Positions 15,001-23,336 of a DNA stretch of 53,931 nt are shown here, piece after piece. The DNA is from Candidatus Latescibacterota bacterium. Its GTDB lineage: Bacteria; Latescibacterota; UBA2968; UBA8231. A program made the translations under genes and the position numbers. The stretch covers positions 1 through 53,931 of the forward strand of contig JAJEIO010000036.1 in NCBI GenBank assembly GCA_022827835.1, written 5' to 3'. Each line of letters opens with the position of its first letter. Positions within the stretch are counted from its first letter, which is position 1. Under the pieces are notes generated by a model, which saw nothing but the letters and a program-made list of their open reading frames with translations, was not told the origin of the DNA and did no database searches.

Positions 15001-16019
15001 CCGTTCCCGTTTTGACTTTTTTCAACAATAAGGGGGGCGTCGGCAAGACTTCGCTTGTCTATCACCTAGCGTGGATGTTGTCCGACATTGGTTATCGGGT
15101 GCTGGCCTGCGATCTCGATCCACAGGCGAATCTCACCGCTGCATTTCTGGATGAAGATCAGTTGGAAAAGCTATGGGATGAAGACAACGAGGCATCTGCG
15201 AAGACTATCCTGCAATGCGTCCGACCTCTGACGAGAGTTGGCGACATCAAAGACCCGACGCTCGTCGAAATCACATCTACGCTTATATCTAGACTGTGCC
15301 TGATTCCGGGAGATTTGGCGCTGGCCGGATTTGAAGATACTCTGTCATCAGAATGGCCTAACGCATTGGGGTCTAGCGAACTGTACCGTCCCTTCCGCAT
15401 TTTGACTTCCTTCTCGACCGTCATGCAGTCTGGGGCTGCGCAGATAGACGCCTCAATCATCTTGGCCGACGTCGGCCCCAATCTTGGTGCGATCAATCGT
15501 TCCGCGCTGATTGCCAGTGATTACATCATCGTTCCGCTGGGTGCTGACCTGTTTTCGCTCCAAGGTCTGCGCAATCTCGGCCCGACGTTGAATCGGTGGC
15601 GACAAGATTGGCAGCGGCGAAGGGATCACTGGGCGCAACCAGACTTTCCACTGCCGAATGGGGACATGCAGCCCGTCGGCTATGTAGTGCAACAGCACAG
15701 CGTCCGTCTGAATCGCCCCGTGATGGCGTATGACAAGTGGGTCAATCGAATGCCGGAAGAATACGCCCGCAACCTACGCGACGATAACGAAGGACCGTAC
15801 CCCGAGACACCGGCACAGGATAGAGAACACGCCCTTGCTACCGTCAAGCACTATCGGAGCTTGGTGCCGATGGCTCAGGAAGCACGCAAGCCCATTTTTC
15901 ACCTCACCACGGCCGATGGTGCCATTGGTAGCCATGCCGCCGCGGCAAAAGACGCGCACCAAGATTTTAGGGATTTAGCGAAGAAAATCATACAAAGAAT
16001 CAATCTCGGGAATCCGTGA
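14997..16019 (+). CDS. ParA/MinD-family ATPase of an accessory island
   Basis: A 340-residue ATPase with a deviant Walker A (FFNNKGGVGKTSL), then ACDLDPQANLTAAFL and IILADVGPNLGAINRSAL (Walker B region). It is longer than chromosomal ParA (about 260) through a central insertion and a C-terminal extension. No ParB or partition site is nearby, so chromosome or plasmid partition is not supported. It is coupled to the AlbA_2 gene by a four-base overlap. The start is the ATG at 14997; six upstream codons are open but overlap the previous gene. Confidence 0.85.
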   Translation: MTVPVLTFFNNKGGVGKTSLVYHLAWMLSDIGYRVLACDLDPQANLTAAFLDEDQLEKLWDEDNEASAKTILQCVRPLTRVGDIKDPTLVEITSTLISRLCLIPGDLALAGFEDTLSSEWPNALGSSELYRPFRILTSFSTVMQSGAAQIDASIILADVGPNLGAINRSALIASDYIIVPLGADLFSLQGLRNLGPTLNRWRQDWQRRRDHWAQPDFPLPNGDMQPVGYVVQQHSVRLNRPVMAYDKWVNRMPEEYARNLRDDNEGPYPETPAQDREHALATVKHYRSLVPMAQEARKPIFHLTTADGAIGSHAAAAKDAHQDFRDLAKKIIQRINLGNP

Positions 16020-16039
16020 CCTCCCCGAACGATGGACCC

Positions 16040-16282
16040 GTGATCAAGTCAACTCTAACCGATAAATGGCAAACCACCATCCCGGCCGAAGTCCGCAAGG
16101 CACTCCACCTCAAGCCTCGGCAGTAGCTCATCTATGAGTTGATCGACGGTGCCGTTTTGGTGAAGCCCCAGCCCGAAACCCTCAAGGACTTATATGGCTG
16201 TCTTGCAGATGACAAACCCTCTGCGTCCAAATTCGAGGAACGAGAAGCAGCACGCAAAGCAAGAGCGGCCAGATACGAATGA
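16040..16282 (+). pseudogene. AbrB/SpoVT-type antitoxin gene with an in-frame amber stop
   Basis: From a GTG at 16040 the frame reads VIKSTLTDKWQTTIPAEVR, then KALHLKPRQ, an amber stop (TAG at 16124-16126, codon 29), and continues LIYELIDGAVLVKPQPETL to a TGA at 16282. The pattern is a typical swapped-hairpin AbrB/MazE-like antitoxin (usual form: TTIPAEVRKALGLKPGDRLIYE). The stop sits where the family has a residue between two core strands, so the protein is broken unless the stop is read through. The following ATG opens only MIKYRKR before a stop, perhaps the remains of the partner toxin. Confidence 0.75.
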
Positions 16283-16366
16283 TCAAGTATCGCAAACGGT
16301 GATCGCAATGAACGTTCATCAAAGTACTCGCCGCCATTCACCCGACTGAGTGACTTCGCACTCAAA

Positions 16367-17428
16367 ATGAACTCGTTTCGCAACAACCGCCTACGCGACC
16401 ACGAAACACCTCTGAGCACGGTGTGGCTGCTTAACGACATCGCCGAGTCAAAGGGCAAACAGGAGCTATTCACACGCCATTCGCCACAAGCCCTCAAAGC
16501 ACTTCGCGACATGGCTGTCATTCAGAGCGCTGAATCCTCCAACCGCATTGAGGGCGTGACGGTCGCCCAAGCTCGCCTTTACCCGCTGGTGCTCGGCCAA
16601 GCGAAACCCCGTGACCGCTCCGAGCAGGAGGTGCAGGACTATCGCCGCGCCTTGAACGAGATTCACTCCGACTACGCCGCTCTTTCTATCACGCCGGATA
16701 CCCTGCAACGCCTACATGCCCTTTGCCAATCCGCTAGCGGCGACGCGGGCCAATTCAAACGGGTCGATAACGACATTGTGGAATTCCTGCCCGGACAGGC
16801 CCCGGTTGTTCGGTTCCGCTGCGTGAAGGCTGCGGAGACTCCGGCGGCTGTAGAAGAACTCTGCCAGTATTACCAGAACGCCCTCGACCAAGAGAATATC
16901 CCGCCGCTCATCGCCATCGCCGCCCTCATCTTGGATTTTCTCTGCATTCACCCTTTCCGGGACGGCAACGCCCGCGTGTCTCGGCTGCTCACTCTGTTGG
17001 CTCTCTACCAGCACGGCTACGAGGTTGGTCGCTACATCAGCTTGGAACGCCTCATTGAGGAATCCCGGGAGTCCTACTACGAATGCCTCCGGCTCAGTTC
17101 ACAGCACTGGCACGACGGCAAACACGAACTGACGCCTTGGTTCAATTTCCTCTTCGCGATTATCCGCCGCGCTTACGTCGAGTTGGAGGAACGCGCCGGT
17201 CAGATCAAGGCCCCACGGGGTGCTAAGTCCGAGCGGGTGCTCGCCGCCATCCGCGCTCAACCGGGCGAATTCCGCCTGAGCGACCTAGAGCGCAACTGTC
17301 CCGGCGTCGGTCGCGAATGGATTCGCACCCTCTTGGCGGAGCTAAAGAAATCTGGTGAGGTAGCTTGCAGCGGCCGAGGCCCGGGTGCGCGCTGGCGTTT
17401 TATCGGGAATAAGGGTAGTAATGCTTGA
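16367..17428 (+). CDS. Fic-domain protein with C-terminal winged helix
   Basis: A 353-residue Fic protein, a family that usually transfers AMP to target proteins. The inhibitory helix motif (S/T)xxxE(G/N) is present at residues 58-63 (SNRIEG), near the N-terminus, making it class II and self-inhibited. The catalytic loop reads HPFRDGNARVSR (195-206), where the usual form is HPFxxGNGRxxR; Gly202 is replaced by Ala. A winged-helix-like tail (about 285-345) may bind DNA. It is the last gene of the accessory island, and no separate antitoxin is needed for class II. Confidence 0.88.
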   Translation: MNSFRNNRLRDHETPLSTVWLLNDIAESKGKQELFTRHSPQALKALRDMAVIQSAESSNRIEGVTVAQARLYPLVLGQAKPRDRSEQEVQDYRRALNEIHSDYAALSITPDTLQRLHALCQSASGDAGQFKRVDNDIVEFLPGQAPVVRFRCVKAAETPAAVEELCQYYQNALDQENIPPLIAIAALILDFLCIHPFRDGNARVSRLLTLLALYQHGYEVGRYISLERLIEESRESYYECLRLSSQHWHDGKHELTPWFNFLFAIIRRAYVELEERAGQIKAPRGAKSERVLAAIRAQPGEFRLSDLERNCPGVGREWIRTLLAELKKSGEVACSGRGPGARWRFIGNKGSNA

Positions 17429-17451
17429 GTGAGGGTAGTAATAAGGGTATT
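17412..17451. repeat. Short direct repeats at the fic 3' end
   Basis: AGGGTAGTAAT occurs at 17412-17422 and 17432-17442, 20 bp apart, followed by a partial third copy (AAGGGTATTA). The first overlaps the end of fic. They could be an operator for the downstream sugar gene or a scar at the island edge. Confidence 0.5.
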
Positions 17452-17531
17452 AACTGAAATCCCGGCTGCGAGTTGCCCAAATGTTATATTAAATGACGGA
17501 CTACGCACCCAATCTCTAACCAAGAGCATCT

Positions 17532-18542
17532 ATGACCACCCTATTCGTCACCGGCGGTGCTGGCTTCATCGGCTCCAATTTCATTCGCTACTGGCTATCG
17601 ACCTACCTCGACGACCGCATTGTCAACTACGACTTGCTCACCTACGCTGGCAACTTGGCCAGCCTGCAGGACGTGGAGGAAAACTACGGCGACCGCTACA
17701 CCTTTGTTCGCGGCGATATTCAGAATGCCGATCTGACCCGTCACCTCTTCGAGGTTCATCGCCCGGACTACGTGGTCAACTTTGCCGCGGAATCGCACAA
17801 TAGCTTGGCCATTGTCAATCCCTCGGCCTTTTTCCAGACCAATGTCGTGGGGACGCAAAAGCTGTTGCAGGCCGCGGCCGACGCCCAAGTGCCGCGCTTC
17901 CACCACATTTCCACCTGCGAAGTGTATGGCGATTTGGCTCTCGACGCGGACGAATCTTTTAGCGAGGAATCGCCCTACCGGCCGCGCACTCCGTACAACG
18001 CAGCCAAGGCCGCCGCCGACCTAGCCGTGCGCGCTTATGGCCACACCTTTGGCCTGCCCGTGACGCTGTCGAATTGCGCCAACAATTTCGGCCCCTATCA
18101 ATTCCCGGAGAAAGTCATTCCCTTCTTCGTCGTCCGCCTGCTCACCGGTCAGAAGATGCCGCTGTACAAATCCAGCCAGAACCGCCGCGAGTGGCTCCAC
18201 GTTGACGATCACTGCCGGGCCATCGACCTCGTGCTGAAAAAAGGCGAGATTGGCGAGACATACAACGTTGGCAGCGGCATTGAAAAAGACGTCGAGACCA
18301 TTGCCGACCTGATCCTCGACGCCTTGGGGATGGATGCCGCGCACAAAACCTATGTCGATGACCGGCCCGGCCACGACCGGCGCTACCTACTCGATTCGAC
18401 CAAAATCCGCACTCAACTAGGCTGGGAACCGCAAGTCGATTTTGCCGAGAGCTTCCGCGATGCGGTCCACTGGTACCGCGACAGCGAAGCTTGGTGGCGT
18501 CCTCTGCTAAAGAAAATCCAAGTCCGCGAAGAGGGCTGGTAA
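17532..18542 (+). CDS. dTDP-glucose 4,6-dehydratase-like SDR enzyme
   Basis: A 336-residue extended short-chain dehydrogenase with NAD-binding GGAGFIGSNFIRYWL and the catalytic YNAAK (155-159). The overall pattern is close to RmlB (NYDLLTYAGNLASL, FAAESH, NNFGPYQFPEKVIP, NRREWLHVDDHC, YNVGSG). In true RmlB the active site reads TDE; here it is TCE (Cys129), and the AESHVDRS stretch is changed to AESHNSLA. The same TCE form occurs, as I recall, in a common bacterial subfamily annotated as dTDP-glucose dehydratase, so activity is plausible but not assured. The next gene is a YjhG-type dehydratase 15 bp away. Confidence 0.75.
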   Translation: MTTLFVTGGAGFIGSNFIRYWLSTYLDDRIVNYDLLTYAGNLASLQDVEENYGDRYTFVRGDIQNADLTRHLFEVHRPDYVVNFAAESHNSLAIVNPSAFFQTNVVGTQKLLQAAADAQVPRFHHISTCEVYGDLALDADESFSEESPYRPRTPYNAAKAAADLAVRAYGHTFGLPVTLSNCANNFGPYQFPEKVIPFFVVRLLTGQKMPLYKSSQNRREWLHVDDHCRAIDLVLKKGEIGETYNVGSGIEKDVETIADLILDALGMDAAHKTYVDDRPGHDRRYLLDSTKIRTQLGWEPQVDFAESFRDAVHWYRDSEAWWRPLLKKIQVREEGW

Positions 18543-18557
18543 AGAAAACGAGGCAGT

Positions 18558-20540
18558 ATGAATACTGATTCCTTTGCAGAAATCGTCGGCGAGACCGATG
18601 ATGAAATCTATCAAGTCCGCACCCGCGCACCCGGCCCCAGCGGCAAGCTGCCGCTGACCATAGAGCAGGTAGTAGAAGCGCCGAGCGGCCACATCTTTGG
18701 CTACAGCCAGAACGCGGGGATGGGCTGGAACCCCGACGAGTTGGGTAGGGGAGAATTCCTCATCGTCAGCACGCAGGGTGGGATTCGCGCCCCGGATGGA
18801 CGGCCGATCGCGCTGGGCTACCACACCGGCCACTGGGAAATCGGCCTGCTGATGGAAGCCGCGGCCGAGGAAATCCACCGCCGGGGCGGCATCCCTTTTG
18901 CCGCCTATTGCTCGGATCCGTGCGATGGCCGCACGCAGGGTACGACGGGTATGTTCGATAGCTTGCCGTATCGCAACGACGCGGCCGTGATCTTGCGCCG
19001 CTTGATCCGCTCGTTGCCAACGCGGCGCGGCGTGATGGGCGTGGGCACCTGCGACAAAGGATTGCCGGCGATCCTCATTGCCCTAGCGGGTACGCCGGAT
19101 CTGCCGGTCATTGTCGTGCCCGGTGGGGTAACGCTGCCGCCGGAAGAAGGCGAGGACGCGGGCAAGATCCAGTCGGCGGGTTCGCGGCTGGCGCAGGGCG
19201 AGATGGATATCGACGACTTTCAGGTGCTCGGCTGCCGCGCCTGTGCCACGCCGGGGGGCGGATGCCAGTTTTTGGGGACTGCGGCCACGACCCAAGTTGT
19301 GGGTGAGGCGATGGGGCTGTCGCTGCCGCATTCGGCGCTGGCCCCTTCGGGAGAAGCGGTCTGGCGCGATATGGCCGTGCGCTCGGCGCGGGCGCTGATG
19401 GCGCTGGAGGCCGCGGGCATTCGCTCGCAGGAGTTGGTCACTGATCAGGCGCTACACAATGCCATGGTAGTTCACGCGGCCTTTGGCGGTTCGACGAATT
19501 TAATCCTGCACGTGCCGGCTATTGCCCATGCGGCTGGGCGGAAGCGGCCAGAGGTTGAGGATTGGGACCGGATCAATCGCGAGGTGCCGCGCTTGGTGGA
19601 TGTGCTGCCGAACGGGCCGGAGTTCCACGTTACTGTGCGTGCCTTTTTGGCCGGTGGGGTGCCCGAGGTCATGTTGCACCTGCGCCGCTTGGGGTTGTTG
19701 GAGGAGGGAGTGATGACGGTTACGGGCCGTACGCTGGGTGAAAATCTCGATTGGTGGGAGGGTGCACCGCGCCGTCACCGCTTCCGCGAGGAACTGCGAA
19801 AGCTAGACGGGGTGGACCCGGACGACGTGATTATGGACGCTGACCGCGCCCACGCTAAGGGCCTGACCAGCACCATCTGCTTCCCGGTCGGCAACATTTC
19901 GCCCGAGGGCGCGGTCGTCAAAAGCACGGCCATTGACGCTTCGCTGCTCGACGCGCAAGGGATCTATCGGCACACAGGCCCGGCGAAGGTTTTTACCACC
20001 GAACGCGACACCATCGCCGCGATCAAGGACGGCAAGATCGAGCCGGGCGACGTGCTGGTGATGATTAGCTGCGGGCCGATGGGCACGGGAATGGAGGAAG
20101 TTGCGCAGGTTACGATCGCGCTCAAATACACGGATATTGGCAAGCGCGTGGCGCTGCTTACGGACGCGCGGTTTTCGGGGTTTTCCTCTGGTCCTTGCAT
20201 TGGGCACATCGGCCCAGAGGCTTTGGCTGGTGGTCCGATCGGCAAGCTGCGGGACGGCGACCTGATCGCCATTGAAATCGACTGCCACAACCTGCGCGGA
20301 CGCATCGACTTAGTCGGCTGCGAAGGCGAAGAGTTTGGCGCAGAGGAAGGCCAGCGGGTGCTGGCCGAGCGCACCTTGCGCCCCGACCTTGCACCCGAAG
20401 CAGAACTGCCCGACGACACTAAGCTGTGGGCGGCGCTGCAAAACGTCGGTGGTGGCACTTGGGGCGGTTGCGTCTATGACGTGGACGCGATTGTCGCCAC
20501 GCTCGAAGCGGGCCGCGAGGCGCTAAAGGAGACGTCGTGA
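18558..20540 (+). CDS. IlvD/Edd-family sugar-acid dehydratase, YjhG/YagF type
   Basis: A 660-residue Fe-S dehydratase with strong, near full-length similarity to the E. coli YjhG/YagF D-xylonate dehydratases: [71 protein letters not shown], and LTDARFSG. The three cluster Cys regions are intact. The substrate is probably a sugar acid such as xylonate, but relatives act on other aldonates. It follows the RmlB-like gene in the same direction and overlaps the UbiX gene by four bases. Confidence 0.9.
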   Translation: MNTDSFAEIVGETDDEIYQVRTRAPGPSGKLPLTIEQVVEAPSGHIFGYSQNAGMGWNPDELGRGEFLIVSTQGGIRAPDGRPIALGYHTGHWEIGLLMEAAAEEIHRRGGIPFAAYCSDPCDGRTQGTTGMFDSLPYRNDAAVILRRLIRSLPTRRGVMGVGTCDKGLPAILIALAGTPDLPVIVVPGGVTLPPEEGEDAGKIQSAGSRLAQGEMDIDDFQVLGCRACATPGGGCQFLGTAATTQVVGEAMGLSLPHSALAPSGEAVWRDMAVRSARALMALEAAGIRSQELVTDQALHNAMVVHAAFGGSTNLILHVPAIAHAAGRKRPEVEDWDRINREVPRLVDVLPNGPEFHVTVRAFLAGGVPEVMLHLRRLGLLEEGVMTVTGRTLGENLDWWEGAPRRHRFREELRKLDGVDPDDVIMDADRAHAKGLTSTICFPVGNISPEGAVVKSTAIDASLLDAQGIYRHTGPAKVFTTERDTIAAIKDGKIEPGDVLVMISCGPMGTGMEEVAQVTIALKYTDIGKRVALLTDARFSGFSSGPCIGHIGPEALAGGPIGKLRDGDLIAIEIDCHNLRGRIDLVGCEGEEFGAEEGQRVLAERTLRPDLAPEAELPDDTKLWAALQNVGGGTWGGCVYDVDAIVATLEAGREALKETS

Positions 20541-21157
20541 GCGGCAAGCAAATCGTCGTCGGCATCACTGGGGCCAGTGGCGCGCTCTACGCTGGCCGCT
20601 TGCTACGCGCTCTGCTGATTGGCGGGCACCAAGTGCATCTGGTCCTGTCCAAATACGGGCGCTACTTGCTCGTCGAAGAGTTGGGTTTCCGTCCCGATAA
20701 GGAGAGCTTGCGAGCGTTTATAACGCGGTTCTACGGGGAGGAGACCCAAGCTGGCGAACTGCGTGAGTACAATGCCAGCGACCTAGCAGCTCCCATCGCC
20801 AGCGGTTCGGTGGCCATCGACGGTATGGTGGTGGTGCCTTGTTCGGTCAAGACGCTGTCGGGCATTGCCCGCGGGGCGTCTGCGAGCCTGATTGAGCGCG
20901 CGGCTGATGTCAGCCTCAAGGAGCGGCGACCGCTGGTGCTGGTGGTGCGCGAGACCCCGCTCAATCTGATTCAGTTGCGCAATATGACGGCAGCGGCCGA
21001 GGCCGGGGCCATCATTTTGCCGGCCATGCCAGCCTTCTACCAAAAGCCGCAGACCTTTGACGATTTGGGCGATTTTATTGCCGGTCGCATTTGCAACATG
21101 CTGCGGATTGAACACCAACTCTTCCCGCCTTGGCAGGGACCGGAAGGGAAAAAGTAA
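20537..21157 (+). CDS. ubiX: UbiX-family flavin prenyltransferase
   Basis: Makes prenylated FMN, the cofactor of UbiD-type decarboxylases. 206 residues with [18 protein letters not shown], the flavin-binding [13 protein letters not shown] and [21 protein letters not shown]. The start is a GTG overlapping the dehydratase stop. In futalosine-pathway organisms a UbiX/UbiD pair is needed for the late decarboxylation, so it may serve the menaquinone cluster about 7 kb upstream; no UbiD homolog is in the window. It is two bases from the convergent RsmF gene. Confidence 0.93.
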   Translation: MSGKQIVVGITGASGALYAGRLLRALLIGGHQVHLVLSKYGRYLLVEELGFRPDKESLRAFITRFYGEETQAGELREYNASDLAAPIASGSVAIDGMVVVPCSVKTLSGIARGASASLIERAADVSLKERRPLVLVVRETPLNLIQLRNMTAAAEAGAIILPAMPAFYQKPQTFDDLGDFIAGRICNMLRIEHQLFPPWQGPEGKK

Positions 21158-21159
21158 CC

Positions 21160-22623
21160 CTATATCAGCGACGCTAGCTGGGCGCGGAACAACGCGCGCG
21201 GCAGCATACTTTCGATCAGGCGGCCTTCCTCTTTGGCGATGGCGCGACAGACGGTCCACGGCCCAAAGTGGCAGAAAATTTCGCCTTTGAGGCCCGTGGG
21301 CGGATCGCAGTAGAGTGGACGCCCCGCGAACAAGTCCTGTAGTTGAGGCCAACTCAACTCGACGCTGGGTCCCTGCATGAGATGCCCCCACAAGGCAACG
21401 GTTTGCTGGGACAGGTAGTGGTATCCTTTGTGGGGGCGGGCCACCTTCATGCCGCCGCGGACGAAGTAGGGTAGATGCTCTTGGATGGCCGGGCCGAGCG
21501 CCGGTTGTCGGCATAAGTGGCGATTGCTGAGGGTGAATATCTGATCCGAAGGGCAGGGCAGGGTGCCGTTCCACCGATTTTTGATGGCGAGCTGGGCTTC
21601 GGCAGCGGCAGGGTCGGTCGCCGAGGTATCCCAATCAGGGGCGTCTTCGAGGCTTGGCGTTGGCGCGCGTTTGGAGAGGCGCGCGACAAAAGCTCCTTCG
21701 GTGTCGTGGTGGTGGGGCCAGACGCGGACGCAGTGGGCGAACTCGGCTGGAAATTGGGCGGCCAATGCATCCGGCAGCGGCGGTCCTGCGAATTCTGCGA
21801 TGGGGAGGATCGCGACGTCTTCCTTATAGCGGCGCAACAGCCCGAGAAGCACTTCTTCGTTTTCCTCCAGCGAGAGCGAGCACGTCGAATACACCAAGGT
21901 GCCGCCGGGGCGCAGCATCTGGTAGGCAGCGCGCAAGAGGCCCTTCTGTTGCTGCGCGAGGTGCTGGGCGTCTTGCGGTGACCAGTAGGTGAGCATGTTC
22001 TGGTCTTTGCGCACGATGCCGTCGCCCGAGCACGGTGCATCGACGAGAATGCGGTCGAAAAAGTTGGGGAAGTAGCGCGTTAGCATGGTCCCTCGGGCTT
22101 GCGTCAAGACGTGATTGGCCACTCCGCAGCGCTCCAAATTGCCCACGAGAGCGGGCATGCGCTTGCGCTGGGGTTCATTGGCCAGCAGCAAGCCGCTGTT
22201 TTGCATGCGCGCGGCAATCTGGGTGGCCTTGCCGCCTGGGGCGGCGCACAGGTCGAGGACGCGCTCGCCGGGTTGGGGGGCCAAGACCTCGACGGCTAGC
22301 ATGGGGGCCTTGGCTTGGACGTAGTACGCGCCCATGGCGTGTTCAATGGTCTGGCCGAGGCTTGTGTCGCTTTCCGGCAAGGCGAAGCCCTCGCTGCACC
22401 AAGGCACGCTTTGGCCGCGCTGGTGCAAGTGGGACCGCACGTGCCGCGCTTGGGCTTGGAGGGCGTTCAAGCGCAGCGAAGCTGGGGGAGGCGTATGCGA
22501 GCACCGATAAAAGGCCACGCGCTCTTCGTCGTTGGGCAGCAGGCGACCGAGGTACTGGAGCAGGGCCTGTAATTTGTCCGGGTCGTACGCTTTGCGTACA
22601 GGTGGGGTTGTCTGTTTATTCAT
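21160..22623 (-). CDS. rsmF: RsmF/NOL1-type RNA 5-methylcytosine methyltransferase
   Basis: A 487-residue SAM-dependent RNA methyltransferase. The motif LDLCAAPGGKATQIAARM binds SAM; the two catalytic Cys are in LVDAPCSGDGIVRK and VYSTCSLSLEENEE. The C-terminal part resembles the RsmF-type RNA-binding region (GGMKVARPHKGYHYLSQ). Likely target is a ribosomal RNA cytosine (C1407 of 16S in E. coli), but the exact base is inference. It is divergent from the phosphoesterase gene with only 38 bp between starts. Confidence 0.88.
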   Translation of the reverse strand: MNKQTTPPVRKAYDPDKLQALLQYLGRLLPNDEERVAFYRCSHTPPPASLRLNALQAQARHVRSHLHQRGQSVPWCSEGFALPESDTSLGQTIEHAMGAYYVQAKAPMLAVEVLAPQPGERVLDLCAAPGGKATQIAARMQNSGLLLANEPQRKRMPALVGNLERCGVANHVLTQARGTMLTRYFPNFFDRILVDAPCSGDGIVRKDQNMLTYWSPQDAQHLAQQQKGLLRAAYQMLRPGGTLVYSTCSLSLEENEEVLLGLLRRYKEDVAILPIAEFAGPPLPDALAAQFPAEFAHCVRVWPHHHDTEGAFVARLSKRAPTPSLEDAPDWDTSATDPAAAEAQLAIKNRWNGTLPCPSDQIFTLSNRHLCRQPALGPAIQEHLPYFVRGGMKVARPHKGYHYLSQQTVALWGHLMQGPSVELSWPQLQDLFAGRPLYCDPPTGLKGEIFCHFGPWTVCRAIAKEEGRLIESMLPRALFRAQLASLI

Positions 22624-22661
22624 CGGCAGTTATTCAATAAATATAAGGCACAGCAAGGGGC

Positions 22662-23336
22662 ATGGGCGTCACACGCTGCTTCGTCGTCAGCGATCTGCAT
22701 CTCGGATCGGTTTATTTTTACCATCGCCACTTTTTGTCTTGGCTGGATACCTTGCCCAAAGGGGTGCCGCTCGTGCTCAACGGCGACGTCATAGATCGGC
22801 CGGGCCAAGCCCTGCCCGATGCCCATCGGGCCGTGCTGGAGCGCATCGTGAATGAATCGCAATCCCGGCCCGTAATCTGGGTGTACGGCAATCGCGATGC
22901 CGAGTTCAAGCTGGCTGAGCCGGGGCAGATTCGCTTCGTCGATAGCTGGCGGCTCGACCAACGGCTGCTCGTAATTCACGGCCATCGGCTCGACCGGCTG
23001 ATGCCCCGGCATTCGGCGTTCAAGTGGGCCTTTCGCCGCTTGCACCGCTGCCGCATCTGGCTCGGCGGGCGCGATGCCCACGTGGCCGAGTACGCCAAGA
23101 AATGGCCTTTGCTCTACCGGGTGCTCAACGAGCACGTAGCGCGCAACGCCTTGCGCATGGCGCAACAGGAGGGGGTTGAAGCGGTGGTCTGCGGGCACAC
23201 GCACGCGGCCATGGCGATTGAGCGGCAGGGCCGGTGCTACTTCAATACCGGTGCTTGGACCGAAAAACCTTTCCACTTTCTCGAAGTGGCCCCGGACCGC
23301 ATGGCCCTACATACATACGAGGACGACTGTGATTAA
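22662..23336 (+). CDS. Metallophosphoesterase, UDP-2,3-diacylglucosamine pyrophosphatase-like
   Basis: A 224-residue calcineurin-like phosphoesterase with the metal-site motifs in order: VSDLHLG, LNGDVIDR, VYGNRDAE (GNRD in place of the usual GNHD), VIHGHRLDR and CGHTHAAM. The arrangement is like LpxH-type lipid A enzymes, consistent with the Lpt genes elsewhere in the window, but other substrates are possible. Its end overlaps the start of the M23 peptidase gene by eight bases. Confidence 0.8.
   Translation: MGVTRCFVVSDLHLGSVYFYHRHFLSWLDTLPKGVPLVLNGDVIDRPGQALPDAHRAVLERIVNESQSRPVIWVYGNRDAEFKLAEPGQIRFVDSWRLDQRLLVIHGHRLDRLMPRHSAFKWAFRRLHRCRIWLGGRDAHVAEYAKKWPLLYRVLNEHVARNALRMAQQEGVEAVVCGHTHAAMAIERQGRCYFNTGAWTEKPFHFLEVAPDRMALHTYEDDCD

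Noticed and set aside
14997..16019. Partition system or plasmid origin
   Set aside because: A ParA-like ATPase is present but there is no ParB, no parS-like repeat and no replication gene nearby.
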